The notes under the pieces: model-generated
Told to the model about the DNA's origin: nothing
Databases searched by the model: none
What the model saw: the letters and a program-made list of their open reading frames with translations, nothing else
Shown: in pieces, positions 53,837 to 63,052 of the stretch
Numbering within the stretch: position 1 is the stretch's first letter
Layout of the letters: each line of letters opens with the position of its first letter
NCBI GenBank assembly: GCA_964584785.1
Contig: CAZPBY010000033.1
Span: 1-64,000 of the forward strand
Direction of reading: 5' to 3'
From: JAHFTY01 sp964584785
GTDB lineage: Bacteria; Acidobacteriota; Terriglobia; 20CM-2-55-15
DNA: 64,000 nt
Translations under genes and position numbers: made by a program

Positions 53837-56233
53837 ATGAGGTCCGCTTTTGTTGGGTTTGCGATCGTTTTGCTCCTCGCGACGGCTGGCTTCGGGCAGG
53901 CTCCTCGGCCCACCGCTGTCGCCTCTCAGCAGGCCTTAGTCACGAAGTATTGTGCGGGCTGCCATAACGATAAACTGAAGTCGGGAGGTTTCTCCTGGTC
54001 GGCCGTGGATCTGGCTGATCCATCGCGAAATGCCGCTCAGGTCGAGAGGGTGATCCGCAAGCTTCGCGCCGGTATGATGCCGCCGGCGGGCGCGCCGCGT
54101 CCTGAGGCAGCGTCGACGAATGAGTTTGCGGCCACACTGGAGAATGCTCTCGACCGGTCCGCCGCATCGCAGCCTTTTGCCGGCGCGCCCGAACTTCATC
54201 GATTGAACCGCACCGAATATCGCAACTCCATTCGGGATCTGCTCGGCATCGACGTCGACGTCTCGACTCTGCTTCCACCGGACGACATGAGCCACGGCTT
54301 CGACAATATGTCCGACGTTTTGTCCGTAACGCCGGCTCTTGTTCAAGGCTATGTCCGAGCCGCGAGTAAGATCAGCCGGGTGGCGGTAGGCGATGCTCAA
54401 GTGACGCCGAGCAGTGCGATGTATTCGGTCCCGAAGGTCGTCAACCAAATGCGTCACATTGATGGAGCGCCATGGGGAACACGTGGCGGCGTATCCGTCG
54501 TGCACAACTTCCCGGCGGACGGCGACTACACATTCAAGCTGACTTTCTATTACGACTACCTCGAAACACTGTTTGGTCAGACGCTGCCTTCCAATCTCCA
54601 GGGCCAGCAAATCGAAATTTCCATCGATGGCGCGAGAGCGGCGATCTTCACGATCGATCCAAGCATTCCTGAAACGAAGAACGTCCTGACGACCGATCCC
54701 ATCCAGATCGAAGCGGGGCCGCATCACGTATCCGCGGCGTTCATCGCCAAGTTTGATGGTCCGACCGAGGATACGTTCCGTCAGGTCGAGCAGACGATGA
54801 TCGACGTCAGCGCCGGTGTTCCCGGCCTGATTGCATTGCCGCACCTGCACACGATGACGGTAACGGGCCCCTTCAAAGTCGCCGGACTCTCGGACACGCC
54901 GAGCCGCCGGAAGATTTTCAGCTGCGCGCCCGCGTCATCGAAGGACGAACCGGCATGCGCCGAGAAGATCGTCGCCTCGCTCGCGCGTCAGGCATTCCGC
55001 CGGCCGGTTACGGACAGCGATACTGAATTCCTCATGAATTATTTCGAAGAAGGCCGCAAGGAAGGCGGCTTTGAGAGCGGCGTTCGCATGGCCGTTCAGG
55101 CGATCATCTCGAATCCGAAATTCGTATTCCGCTTCGAGAACACACCGGCGTCAGCCGCACCCGGCAGGAACTACCGTCTCACCGATCTCGAGATCGCATC
55201 ACGACTGGCATATTTCCTTTGGAGCAGCCTCCCCGACGAACAACTGTTGACGCTTGCGTCTCAAGGCAAACTCAAGACTCCCGGAGTGCTCGAGCAGGAA
55301 GTTCGCCGAATGCTCGGCGATCGCCGCTCGGCCGCGCTGGTCGATAACTTTGCGTTCCAATGGCTGCGGCTGCAAACCGTCAAGGAAGCCGATCCGGATG
55401 GAATGGTGTTCCCGAATTTCACTCGAAATCTGGGACAGTCGATGACTCTCGAAACGAAACTGCTGTTCGACAGCATCATGCGCGAGGATCGGGACGTTCT
55501 GGATTTGCTGACGGCCAATTACACATTTGTGGACGAATTGCTCGCCCGGCATTACGGCATTCCGAACGTGCAGGGCAGCACATTCCGCCGCGTTCCGGTT
55601 ACGGATCCCAACCGGTTCGGGATCCTCGGGCATGCGAGTTTCCTGACGCTGACGTCACTCGCCAGCAGGACTTCACCCGTCGAACGAGGAAAATACGTCA
55701 TGGATGTGCTCTTCGGCGTGGCGCCGCCGGCTCCTCCGCCGAACGTGCCGCCATTGGTCGAGAACGTCAATAACGAGAAAGCTCTTTCTGTTCGCGAACG
55801 CCTCGAAATTCACCGCAAAGTCGAACCCTGCGCGTCGTGTCACAAGATGATGGATCCGATCGGAATGTCGCTCGAGAATTTTGATGCCGTTGGAGTATGG
55901 CGCGCGAACGACAGCGGCTATCGCATCGATCCCTCCGGCCAGATGTTCGACGGCACCAGGCTTGACGGGCCGGTCAGTTTGAGAAATGCGATCTTGAATC
56001 ACGCCGACTCATTCATCGGAAGCTTTACGGAAAACCTGCTGGCCTACGGCCTGGGACGAATCGTCGACTATCGCGACATGCCGGCCGTGCGATCCATCCA
56101 GCGGGAAGCCGCAAAGAATAACTACCAGTTTTCGTCGTTCGTCGTCGGCATCGTCAAAAGCGTTCCCTTTCAGATGCGGAGGGCGGATGACGTGACGACA
56201 TCGGCAGAGAGAGCGAGAGGCCATCAGGAGTAG
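53837..56233 (+). CDS. Cytochrome c/DUF1592-family protein (DUF1587-1592-1588-1585 layout)
   Basis: 798 residues from the ATG at 53837; GAGGAG is 8 bases upstream, which favours it over the GTG at 53831. Signal peptide to about residue 21. One c-type heme motif near the N-terminus (KYCAGCHNDKLKSGGF) and one near the C-terminus (EPCASCHKMMDPIGMSLENF). Between them are the DUF1587/1595/1592/1588 blocks (LHRLNRTEYRNSIRDLLGID, RLAYFLWSSLPDEQLLTLAS, RTSPVERGKYVMDVLFGVAP). Such proteins are common in Planctomycetes and Acidobacteria and have no proven function. It is coupled to the DUF1552 gene. Confidence 0.9.
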   Translation: MRSAFVGFAIVLLLATAGFGQAPRPTAVASQQALVTKYCAGCHNDKLKSGGFSWSAVDLADPSRNAAQVERVIRKLRAGMMPPAGAPRPEAASTNEFAATLENALDRSAASQPFAGAPELHRLNRTEYRNSIRDLLGIDVDVSTLLPPDDMSHGFDNMSDVLSVTPALVQGYVRAASKISRVAVGDAQVTPSSAMYSVPKVVNQMRHIDGAPWGTRGGVSVVHNFPADGDYTFKLTFYYDYLETLFGQTLPSNLQGQQIEISIDGARAAIFTIDPSIPETKNVLTTDPIQIEAGPHHVSAAFIAKFDGPTEDTFRQVEQTMIDVSAGVPGLIALPHLHTMTVTGPFKVAGLSDTPSRRKIFSCAPASSKDEPACAEKIVASLARQAFRRPVTDSDTEFLMNYFEEGRKEGGFESGVRMAVQAIISNPKFVFRFENTPASAAPGRNYRLTDLEIASRLAYFLWSSLPDEQLLTLASQGKLKTPGVLEQEVRRMLGDRRSAALVDNFAFQWLRLQTVKEADPDGMVFPNFTRNLGQSMTLETKLLFDSIMREDRDVLDLLTANYTFVDELLARHYGIPNVQGSTFRRVPVTDPNRFGILGHASFLTLTSLASRTSPVERGKYVMDVLFGVAPPAPPPNVPPLVENVNNEKALSVRERLEIHRKVEPCASCHKMMDPIGMSLENFDAVGVWRANDSGYRIDPSGQMFDGTRLDGPVSLRNAILNHADSFIGSFTENLLAYGLGRIVDYRDMPAVRSIQREAAKNNYQFSSFVVGIVKSVPFQMRRADDVTTSAERARGHQE

Positions 56234-56235
56234 CC

Positions 56236-57606
56236 ATGTTCATCACCAAACGACACCTTCCACGGCGCACTTTTTTGCAAGGCATGGGAGCGGCGGTAGC
56301 GCTGCCATTCCTGGAATCCATGGTGCCCGCACAAACATCCTTACGTCAGACGGCGGCCGCGCCGCGAAGCCGTCTGGTTTGCATTGAGATGGTCCATGGA
56401 AACGCCGGCAGCACACAGGACGGCATCGACAAGCACTACTGGATGCCTGAGAAAGACGGGGCCGACTTCGATTTCACGATGATTCTGAAACCGCTCGAAC
56501 CGTTTCGCGAATACATTACGGTCGTCACGCAAACGGACCTTCACGCTGCTGAAGCGTGGCGAGCGGCCGAGGAAGGCGCCGATCACTTCCGCTCGAGCGC
56601 CGTGTTCCTGACGGCTGCGCATCCGAAGCAAACCGAAGGCTCCGACGTATACAGCGGCACTTCCATCGATCAGATCTACGCGCAGAAATTCGGTCAGGAC
56701 ACGCCGCTGCCTTCGATTCAACTGTGCATCGAGAATGTCGACGCGACCGGATCGTGCGGCTTCAATTACAGCTGTGTGTACTCCGACACGATCAGCTGGT
56801 CATCTCCGACGACTCCGCTTCCCATGACGATCGATCCACGAATGGCTTTCGAAAGCCTGTTCGGTGACGGCGGAACGCAGGCCGATCGCGCCGCGCGGCA
56901 GCGCGCCAATCGCAGCATTCTCGACGGGATCGGACGCGAAGTGACGCGCCTGCAGAAGAATCTTGGCGCAAGGGATCGAAGCCGCCTCGACAGTTATCTT
57001 GAAGGCGTGCGAGAAATCGAAAGGCGCATACAGAAGATCGAACAGTACAACGCCAGCGGAGTGAAACGCGAGTTGCCCGCCGCTCCCATCGGTGTGCCGG
57101 ACTCCTGGGAAGAGCACGTTAAATTGATGTTCGACCTTCAGGCCCTGGCATTCGCCGCAGATGTGACGCGAGTTTCCAGCTTCAAAATGAGCCGCGACAC
57201 CAGCAACCGCGTTTTTCCGGAAAGCGGCATCAAGACGCCGTTCCACACCATGTCGCATCACGGATCCACACCGTCGAAGATTCTCGATTACGCGAAACTG
57301 AATCTGTACCACATGGGATTGATGCCGTACTTCCTCGACAAGCTGAAGAACACGCCCGACGGCGACGGCAATCTTCTTGATCACACGCTGCTGCTGTATG
57401 GCAGTCCGATGGGCGACTCCAATGTTCACGCGCACAAACGGCTTCCCGTGCTCATCGCGGGCCGGGCAAATCGAAAGGTGAAAGGCAATCTGCACCTCAA
57501 GTGCGCGGATGAAACACCCTATGCGAATGTGCTGCTGACCGTTCTGCACAGACTGGGCGTTGATCAGGATTCGATCGGCGACAGTACAGGAGAAGTGGCG
57601 ATATGA
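56236..57606 (+). CDS. DUF1552 protein, exported by Tat
   Basis: 456 residues. The N-terminus HLPRRTFLQGMGAAVALPFL has a twin-arginine signal. The rest is a DUF1552 domain with MVHGNAGSTQDG, RSSAVFLTAAHP, CIENVDATGSCGFNYSCVYS and LLYGSPMGDSNVHAHKRLPV; the last part with His and Asp residues resembles metal-binding loops of sulfatase-like proteins. Two bases separate it from the cytochrome gene and its stop overlaps the ankyrin gene, so the three form an operon. Confidence 0.9.
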   Translation: MFITKRHLPRRTFLQGMGAAVALPFLESMVPAQTSLRQTAAAPRSRLVCIEMVHGNAGSTQDGIDKHYWMPEKDGADFDFTMILKPLEPFREYITVVTQTDLHAAEAWRAAEEGADHFRSSAVFLTAAHPKQTEGSDVYSGTSIDQIYAQKFGQDTPLPSIQLCIENVDATGSCGFNYSCVYSDTISWSSPTTPLPMTIDPRMAFESLFGDGGTQADRAARQRANRSILDGIGREVTRLQKNLGARDRSRLDSYLEGVREIERRIQKIEQYNASGVKRELPAAPIGVPDSWEEHVKLMFDLQALAFAADVTRVSSFKMSRDTSNRVFPESGIKTPFHTMSHHGSTPSKILDYAKLNLYHMGLMPYFLDKLKNTPDGDGNLLDHTLLLYGSPMGDSNVHAHKRLPVLIAGRANRKVKGNLHLKCADETPYANVLLTVLHRLGVDQDSIGDSTGEVAI

Positions 57607-59264
57607 AGAAGCTCGGAACAATCGTGATTGCTGCTTTGATCATGGCGACCTTCGTGACGGTGTTTGTCTCGGGGGCCGCCAAAGATATGCGTCTTCCGGA
57701 TGCCGCGATGAACGGCGAGAGCGCAACCGTGTATTCGCTGTTGAAACAGCCGGGAATCGACGTCAACACGGCGCAGGGTGATGGCAGCACGGCTCTGCAC
57801 TGGGCGGCGTATCGCGGCGATATCGAGATGACCGGGGCTTTGCTCAAGGCCGGCGCTAACGTCAAGGCCGCGACTCGGATCGGATCGATGACGCCGCTTT
57901 TCATGGCCGCCAAGAACGGCACCCCATCTATAGTCGAGGCCCTGTTGAACGCGGGAGCCAGCGCGCAAGAGGCCAACAGCAACGGCACGACTGTCTTGAT
58001 GACCTCCGCAGCTACCGGCAACGCCGAAACCGTTCGCGTTTTGCTTGATCACGGCGCCGACGTCAACGCGAGGGACAAAACGAACGGTCAAACCGCATTG
58101 ATGTTTGCCAGCGCGGTCAACAGCTCTGCAACAATGAAAGTCCTGCTAAGCCGCGGCGCGGACGCCAACATCACGACGAACGTCGTGAAGCTCGAACGCG
58201 TTCAGGTTGATGCCAACGGGAATCCTCTGCCTGCGGCGCCGGAAGGCCAACGCGGCGGCGGAGGGCAGCGCGGCGGCGGAGGCGATCGCATTCTGGGCGC
58301 GACCGTTGTCGGAGGATTGTCCGCGTTGCACTTCGCAACTCGTGAAGGTCAGATGGACGCGGTGCGTGAACTCGTTGCCGGCGGAGCGAACGTGAATATC
58401 GCTGCCGGCGGAGACCAGACACCACCGATCACCGAAGCGATCATCAACGGTCATGTCGACATCGCGAAATATCTGCTCGACCACGGCGCCGATCCAAAAA
58501 TCGCAAATGCAGACGGGCTCACGCCGCTCTACGCCGTAGTCGACATTCGGTGGAGGGCCAACGCATGGTATCCCCAGCCCAACATCTCTGAAGAAAAAAC
58601 CAACTACATTGACTTCATGCAAGCGCTCGTCGAGCACGGCGCCGATATCAATGCGAGACTTTCGAGAAAGCTCTGGTATCGCAAATTCCGGTACGGCGAT
58701 GACTGGGTCGATCCCAACGGCGCCACCGCATTTTGGCGTGCGGCCCAGGCGAATGATGTTCCGGCGATGAAGGTTCTGGTGGCTCACAGCGCCGATCCGA
58801 AACTCGCAACCGTGAAGGGCGTCTCGCCGTTGATGGTTGCTGCCGGTGTCGGCTTTGAATATCAATTGACGAACATCGTGCCCGAGTCGCGGCTGGCTTC
58901 CGTGAAGTACCTCGTGGATGACCTTGGGTTGAACGTCAACGCCAAAGATGAGAAAGACTTCACCACACTGCACGGCGCGGCCTACGTCGGCGATAACGAC
59001 GTGATCAAGTACCTGGTGTCGAAGGGCGCGGATGTCAAGGCACGCGCAGCGATGCGTCTGAGTGGGACGCAAGGCGGCGAAGATGTCGCGAAAGGTACCG
59101 GTGACACGGTTGCGGACATGGCAAACGGTCCTCGTGAGAAGTCGCTGCTGCATCCGGAAACCGTCAGGCTGCTGGAGAGTCTGGGCTCCGAAAACTCTCA
59201 CGACTGCCGGTCGACGGCATGTGTGAACAACACGAAAGCAGACAAGCCGCCCGTGAAGCCGTAG
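57603..59264 (+). CDS. Secreted ankyrin-repeat protein
   Basis: 553 residues with a signal peptide (to about residue 24). About ten ankyrin units follow, e.g. STALHWAAYRGDIEMTGALL, MTPLFMAAKNGTPSIVEALL, TALMFASAVNSSATMKVLLS, LSALHFATREGQMDAVRELV, FTTLHGAAYVGDNDVIKYLV. A Gly/Arg-rich linker (about residues 214-232) splits the array. The C-terminus ends in a Cys-containing tail, LESLGSENSHDCRSTACVNN, which recurs in the second ankyrin gene at 63053. It is likely periplasmic, unlike most ankyrins. Confidence 0.9.
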   Translation: MKKLGTIVIAALIMATFVTVFVSGAAKDMRLPDAAMNGESATVYSLLKQPGIDVNTAQGDGSTALHWAAYRGDIEMTGALLKAGANVKAATRIGSMTPLFMAAKNGTPSIVEALLNAGASAQEANSNGTTVLMTSAATGNAETVRVLLDHGADVNARDKTNGQTALMFASAVNSSATMKVLLSRGADANITTNVVKLERVQVDANGNPLPAAPEGQRGGGGQRGGGGDRILGATVVGGLSALHFATREGQMDAVRELVAGGANVNIAAGGDQTPPITEAIINGHVDIAKYLLDHGADPKIANADGLTPLYAVVDIRWRANAWYPQPNISEEKTNYIDFMQALVEHGADINARLSRKLWYRKFRYGDDWVDPNGATAFWRAAQANDVPAMKVLVAHSADPKLATVKGVSPLMVAAGVGFEYQLTNIVPESRLASVKYLVDDLGLNVNAKDEKDFTTLHGAAYVGDNDVIKYLVSKGADVKARAAMRLSGTQGGEDVAKGTGDTVADMANGPREKSLLHPETVRLLESLGSENSHDCRSTACVNNTKADKPPVKP

Positions 59265-59309
59265 GAAGGCGGGCTCGTGTTTGCCAAGAGCGCCAGAGGC
59301 GCGAAAGCT

Positions 59310-59456
59310 TGTAGCCCCGGCCGTGAGGCCGGGGAACTCCAATAAGGATGTACAGCCCCAGAGGGGCGTAAGGCACGCCAACGCGGTTGGCTTATGGCCC
59401 TCCGGGCCTGAACAACTTTGCGAAGACTAACCCCCGGCCTCACGGCCGCGGCTACA
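59310..59456. repeat. Inverted repeat of a palindromic element
   Basis: TGTAGCCCCGGCCGTGAGGCCGGGG near 59310-59334 is repeated in inverted form (one or two changes) at 59431-59456, and each arm contains its own small palindrome (CCCCGGCC...GGCCGGGG). The 59265-59505 gap otherwise shows only further short GC palindromes. Confidence 0.75.
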
Positions 59457-59505
59457 CGCTGTCGGGCCTCCGGCCCTTTGGAAGACAACCGCGGGAATTC
59501 GAACT

Positions 59506-60744
59506 GTGTCGAAGCATTACATTCTATCGATCGGTGCCGCTGCTCTGTTGACGATGATTGCGGCACCCTCGTTTACACAGGTTTACAAAGACAACCTGTC
59601 CATCGATCACGCAGGGATCAAGTATTTCCAGCAGCGGCCGAACGATCGAGTCGCCAAACTCGCGGAAGACATCAAAGCCGGGAAAGTCCAAATCGAGCGG
59701 GCTGCCGAACCGTTAGGGATATTGCCCGGCTTGATGAAACGTCTCGAGCTGAATCCCGACTCACAAATGCTCGTCTTCTCGAAGACCAGTTTCCAGGCTC
59801 CGAAAATCTCACCGGAGAATCCCCGCGCCATCTACTTCAACGACGACGTCGCTATCGGCTACGTCCGCGGAAGCGATGCGTTGGAAGTCGCCGCCCTCGA
59901 CCCGTCGATGGGCCCGGTGTTTTACGCCGTAACGTTGGATTCAGCGGGCACGCCTACGTTTACTCGCAACGAAGCGTGTTTGCGATGCCATCAAGGTCCA
60001 AACTCGGCCGGTGTTCCCGGTTTGTACATCGGTTCCGTTATTCCAAGTCCGTCCGGCAACCCGTTGCGCGACGACACGGCAATCGTGACCGATCACCGAA
60101 CGGAATTCATTGATCGCTGGGGTGGCTGGTACGTCAACGCCAAGCGGGGAGAACAGCAGGACCGCGCGAACGCCGTTGCCTTCAATCCGGCGGACCCGGC
60201 GTCTCTCGTGCGGGATTCACAGCAGAACCTGACCAGCCTGATGGGAAAATTCAAGCCCGCCGGCTACCTGAACGCGCTCAGCGACATCGTTGCGTTGATG
60301 ACGTTCGAACATCAGACGCAGATGCTGAACTTCATCACGCGAGTCCAGTGGCAGTCGCGGATGGGGCAAACGCCGGACATCGAAGATCTGGTTTCCTACA
60401 TGTTGTTTTCGAAGGAAGCGAAGCTGACGGAACCCATCGAAGGCGTCTCGACGTTTACAAAAACCTTTTCTCAAATCGGTCCGCGCGACAAACGTGGTCG
60501 CTCCCTCCGCGATTTCGATCTGCAAAAGCGTCTGTTCCGGTATCCGCTCAGCTACATGATCTACAGTCCGTCTTTTGACGCCCTTCCTGAAAACGTGCGC
60601 GCCCGAATCTATGCGCGACTCTACGAGATACTCTCAGGAAAAGAAGACCGCACGGACATCCCGCCCCTCTCAGTCGAAGATCGCCGCGCGATCTTCGAGA
60701 TTGTGCGCGATACCAAATCGAACCTTCCCGCATTCTGGAAATAA
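59506..60744 (+). CDS. Secreted c-type cytochrome, unknown family
   Basis: 412 residues from a GTG at 59506, with a signal peptide (IGAAALLTMIAAPSFTQ). One heme-binding motif CLRCHQG at about residue 156, followed by GVPGLYIGSVIPSPSGNP and TDHRTEFIDRWGGWYVNAKR. No second CxxCH. The remaining three-quarters is unrecognised, and has several Met residues that could serve as the axial ligand. It follows the ankyrin gene after 241 bases of repeats. A degraded copy of its C-terminus is found at 62772-62882. Confidence 0.8.
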   Translation: MSKHYILSIGAAALLTMIAAPSFTQVYKDNLSIDHAGIKYFQQRPNDRVAKLAEDIKAGKVQIERAAEPLGILPGLMKRLELNPDSQMLVFSKTSFQAPKISPENPRAIYFNDDVAIGYVRGSDALEVAALDPSMGPVFYAVTLDSAGTPTFTRNEACLRCHQGPNSAGVPGLYIGSVIPSPSGNPLRDDTAIVTDHRTEFIDRWGGWYVNAKRGEQQDRANAVAFNPADPASLVRDSQQNLTSLMGKFKPAGYLNALSDIVALMTFEHQTQMLNFITRVQWQSRMGQTPDIEDLVSYMLFSKEAKLTEPIEGVSTFTKTFSQIGPRDKRGRSLRDFDLQKRLFRYPLSYMIYSPSFDALPENVRARIYARLYEILSGKEDRTDIPPLSVEDRRAIFEIVRDTKSNLPAFWK

Positions 60745-60830
60745 CCGGCCGTAAGAGCCGGAGGGCTGAAGGAACCTAGCGGTGGCCATGCGGGGCTGTT
60801 GCCCAACCGCTCCGTCAGTTTCAGTTGTAG

Positions 60831-60900
60831 CGGCGGTCTAGACCGCCGGCTTTATGGTTCCTCACGAGGCAAATGTTGCAAGAAGGCAACATAAAACCGG
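60831..60900. repeat. Cluster of nested palindromes
   Basis: A perfect 18-base palindrome (CGGCGGTCTAGACCGCCG, 60831-60848), a hairpin ATGTTGC-6-GCAACAT (60873-60892), and an outer pair CCGGCTTTATG with CATAAAACCGG (60846-60856 and 60890-60900) are nested. Probably REP-type elements in the gene-free stretch after the cytochrome gene. Confidence 0.65.
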
Positions 60901-60948
60901 CGGTCATAGAATCGCCGGCCGATACCGCAAATTACGACCGTGTCGTAC

Positions 60949-61376
60949 CCGATTGGAGGAGATCGCGACCAAACCTTCTGTGCGCCATCTCCAATCGGTG
61001 TTGAACCTGCCCCATGCGCAGTGACTAAAAGCCGATTCATTTTCCGAAAATCCAAATCGGGACAACCTGGCCTCAGATCTCATTCACGCTAATCCCGATC
61101 GGCTTCGTGACCCTTCCAATCGGATGTGTCACAAACCCGATCGGAGATGACGCTTGTCAGTCTGTTTCATTTCAATATGTTACGGCGATCGTTCGTAAAC
61201 CCGATTGGATGTGCAAGAAATCCGATTGGATGTGCGACAAATCCGATTGGATTTGTCACAAAATCGATTGGCGGCGACGCGGAGCAAACGCTCTCCCTTT
61301 CATACCCGACTGTCGTCTTCACGCCGACATTCATCTCGATCGCAATGTCGATCGGCTTCCTGAGGGATCCGATTTG
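60949..61376. repeat. Second degenerate 21-bp array (NPIG-type heptads)
   Basis: A core CCGATTGG/CCGATCGG recurs at 61095, 61116, 61137, then 61201, 61222, 61243, 61264, and again at 61348 and 61369. All spacings are multiples of 21 except one step of 64 (3x21+1) between 61137 and 61201. In one plus frame the units code heptads such as NPIGCAT and NPIGFVT. Scattered copies in the opposite direction are at 60949 and 60991 (42 bases apart). No gene can be supported in this stretch. Confidence 0.75.
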
Positions 61377-61496
61377 ATCGCTCGCGCGGCGGATTTCTTC
61401 CGCCTTACACCCAAAGGACTTTGGGCATCAGCCCATCGTATATGCAGCACGGAAAATCGGCGGCGCTGTGTTGCCGATCCGTTTTGTCCAACAACC

Positions 61497-62085
61497 ATGA
61501 GTCAGCAACAAAAACGAGATAAGACCGTGATCAAACACGTTGGGGTTTTGCAACCTTCCGGTAAGCGGAGCAGACCGACGGCGCAACTCATCGTGTTGAC
61601 TGTCGGCGACATCAAGGGCCTGACCGGCAACGCGGCCTTTCCGATTCGGCCGGTCGATCTGAAAACGTTGCGGACCGCAGCGGACGAACTGGTGGCTGCC
61701 GTCGGAGCCCCGCCCGGTTGCCGCCTACCGGCCACCGCGCAGAAGAATGACAAGCGCGATGATCGCGCTGCTGCGCAAACTCGCGCATTACGTTCGGGAC
61801 GAATGTGTCGGCAATACCACGCTGCCTCTGAGCGCCGGTTTTGTATCGATTCGGCGCTGCGTTCCACCACCGCTCTCGAGACACCGGCAGTCACTTCGCC
61901 ACTTTAGGGAAATCAAAGATGCGCACTGCCATTGGCTCCAGCCAGTAAGGCCATCTCATCAGATGGGATCATCTGAAAAAGCAGAGGTCGAAACAAGAAA
62001 ATGTGACGTTCAGGTTCTCGTCGTCGCGCAGGTGAAGGTAGTAGAGGGCTGGATCTCGCGACGCACGCTCAAAGACGCTTCTTGA
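61497..62085 (+). pseudogene. Possible frameshifted remnant of a helical protein gene
   Basis: From 61497 one frame reads a plausible start (MSQQQKRDKTVIKHVGVLQP) and then LIVLTVGDIKGLTGNAAFPI and DLKTLRTAADELVAAVGAPP. At about 61755 a second frame takes over smoothly with AMIALLRKLAHYVRDECVGN, and runs to 62085. Together they resemble the helical N-terminal part of a small fibronectin-III-linked family seen in Acidobacteriota; this likeness is from memory. A single base change would join them. Confidence 0.35.
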
Positions 62086-62199
62086 TGGATCGGATACCCG
62101 TGAGTTTCGACCAGCAATAATTCGATTAATGGCGGGTTCAACTACACGCAGTTCGAGATCGAACCAGTTGAGCCCACAAAGACCCTTGCCGATGGGACC

Positions 62200-62613
62200 A
62201 TGTCCGCTGAAACCTTCAGAAATATCGAAGAGGGGGCTGTAAATGGGGCAAAGGCCGAAAGCGCGACGACCGTGACGAAAATTGCAACAATGGTGAAGGG
62301 CACCGTGGCTGACCTATTGAAGAAGCGCCGGCTTATTGAGCGACGGGGATCTCGTAAAGGTAATAGTGATCAAATAACAACAATGGATAAGAAGTGTACC
62401 GAACCTAAAATGGAATTCTTGCTCTTGACGGAGATTTCCCTGAGCAACGCAGAAGGCCGAGCGATGGACCTCACTGGAGAGCTAGCGAGACATTTGGAAG
62501 AGTGCGATAAATGTCGCGCTTGTTTACCGGAATGGGTCAAAAAGGTTGCGTCCTGGGAGAACGGCGGACCAAACCACAGTCAGTTGCGCCCTTCCGATGA
62601 GAAAGCTCATTAA
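62200..62613 (+). CDS. Short hypothetical protein, doubtful
   Basis: An open frame of 137 codons. The last 76 residues (from a second ATG at 62383) contain HLEECDKCRACLPEWVKKVA, a His-Cys-Cys pattern a little like the zinc-binding end of anti-sigma factors. Nothing else is recognised, the surrounding DNA is degraded, and the local A+T is higher than nearby genes. It may be a gene fragment. Confidence 0.35.
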   Translation: MSAETFRNIEEGAVNGAKAESATTVTKIATMVKGTVADLLKKRRLIERRGSRKGNSDQITTMDKKCTEPKMEFLLLTEISLSNAEGRAMDLTGELARHLEECDKCRACLPEWVKKVASWENGGPNHSQLRPSDEKAH

Positions 62614-62771
62614 ACGCCCTCGTAAAGGGCGGCCGAGTTTAAATGAATTTCGGATATATCGTTTACCAATTTGTTAAACGGTCCAACGGAACGACATGGA
62701 CAATTAGCAAAGCATGGCGCTTACGGTCTTTCAAACAGAAGACGCTGAACGGCTCGCGTCAACCACCGATG

Positions 62772-62882
62772 TGGATACTGGCCTCGACCGAAAGCAGGGT
62801 CCAGATTTCCACTGAAGGTCGCCGCGCGACGCTGGAGATCGTCCGCGATAGGAAGAGCACTCCTCCGAGTTTCTGGAAATAG
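62772..62882 (+). pseudogene. C-terminal remnant of a c-type cytochrome gene like 59506-60744
   Basis: The codons WILASTESRVQISTEGRR and on to TLEIVRDRKSTPPSFWK, then a stop, align with the very end of the intact cytochrome (SVEDRRAIFEIVRDTKSN then LPAFWK and stop). The upstream 1.1 kb of such a gene is missing. The start seen at 62643 for this frame is not supported. Confidence 0.75.
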
Positions 62883-62920
62883 TGAGTTGCGGATTGCGAG
62901 ATGGTAATTCTTTATATTCA

Positions 62921-63052
62921 TTTGTGATGGCTGATGGGTGACAGGTGATTGGCCAACTGAAGCCATAGGTCAGTCGCGATCGGGGATCGCTTATACCAAA
63001 TGGACTGTGGCCTCAGTTCTCCAATCACCTCTCACCCATCCGCCATCACAAA
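62921..63052. repeat. Inverted repeat at the end of the second ankyrin gene
   Basis: Arms of 32 bases at 62921-62952 and 63021-63052 match as reverse complements at 30 positions; the arm begins TTTGTGATGGCTGATGGGTG. The right arm ends exactly at the stop codon of the ankyrin gene. It may be a small mobile palindrome or the terminator of that gene. Confidence 0.8.

Noticed and set aside
60852..61055. A 67-codon minus-strand frame in the palindrome-rich region
   Set aside because: It is made of repeat units (two PIG heptads 42 bases apart) and palindromes; no evidence of a real gene.
61095..61271. Repeats that might be a CRISPR array
   Set aside because: Units are 21 bases back-to-back with no distinct spacers, and no cas gene is present.
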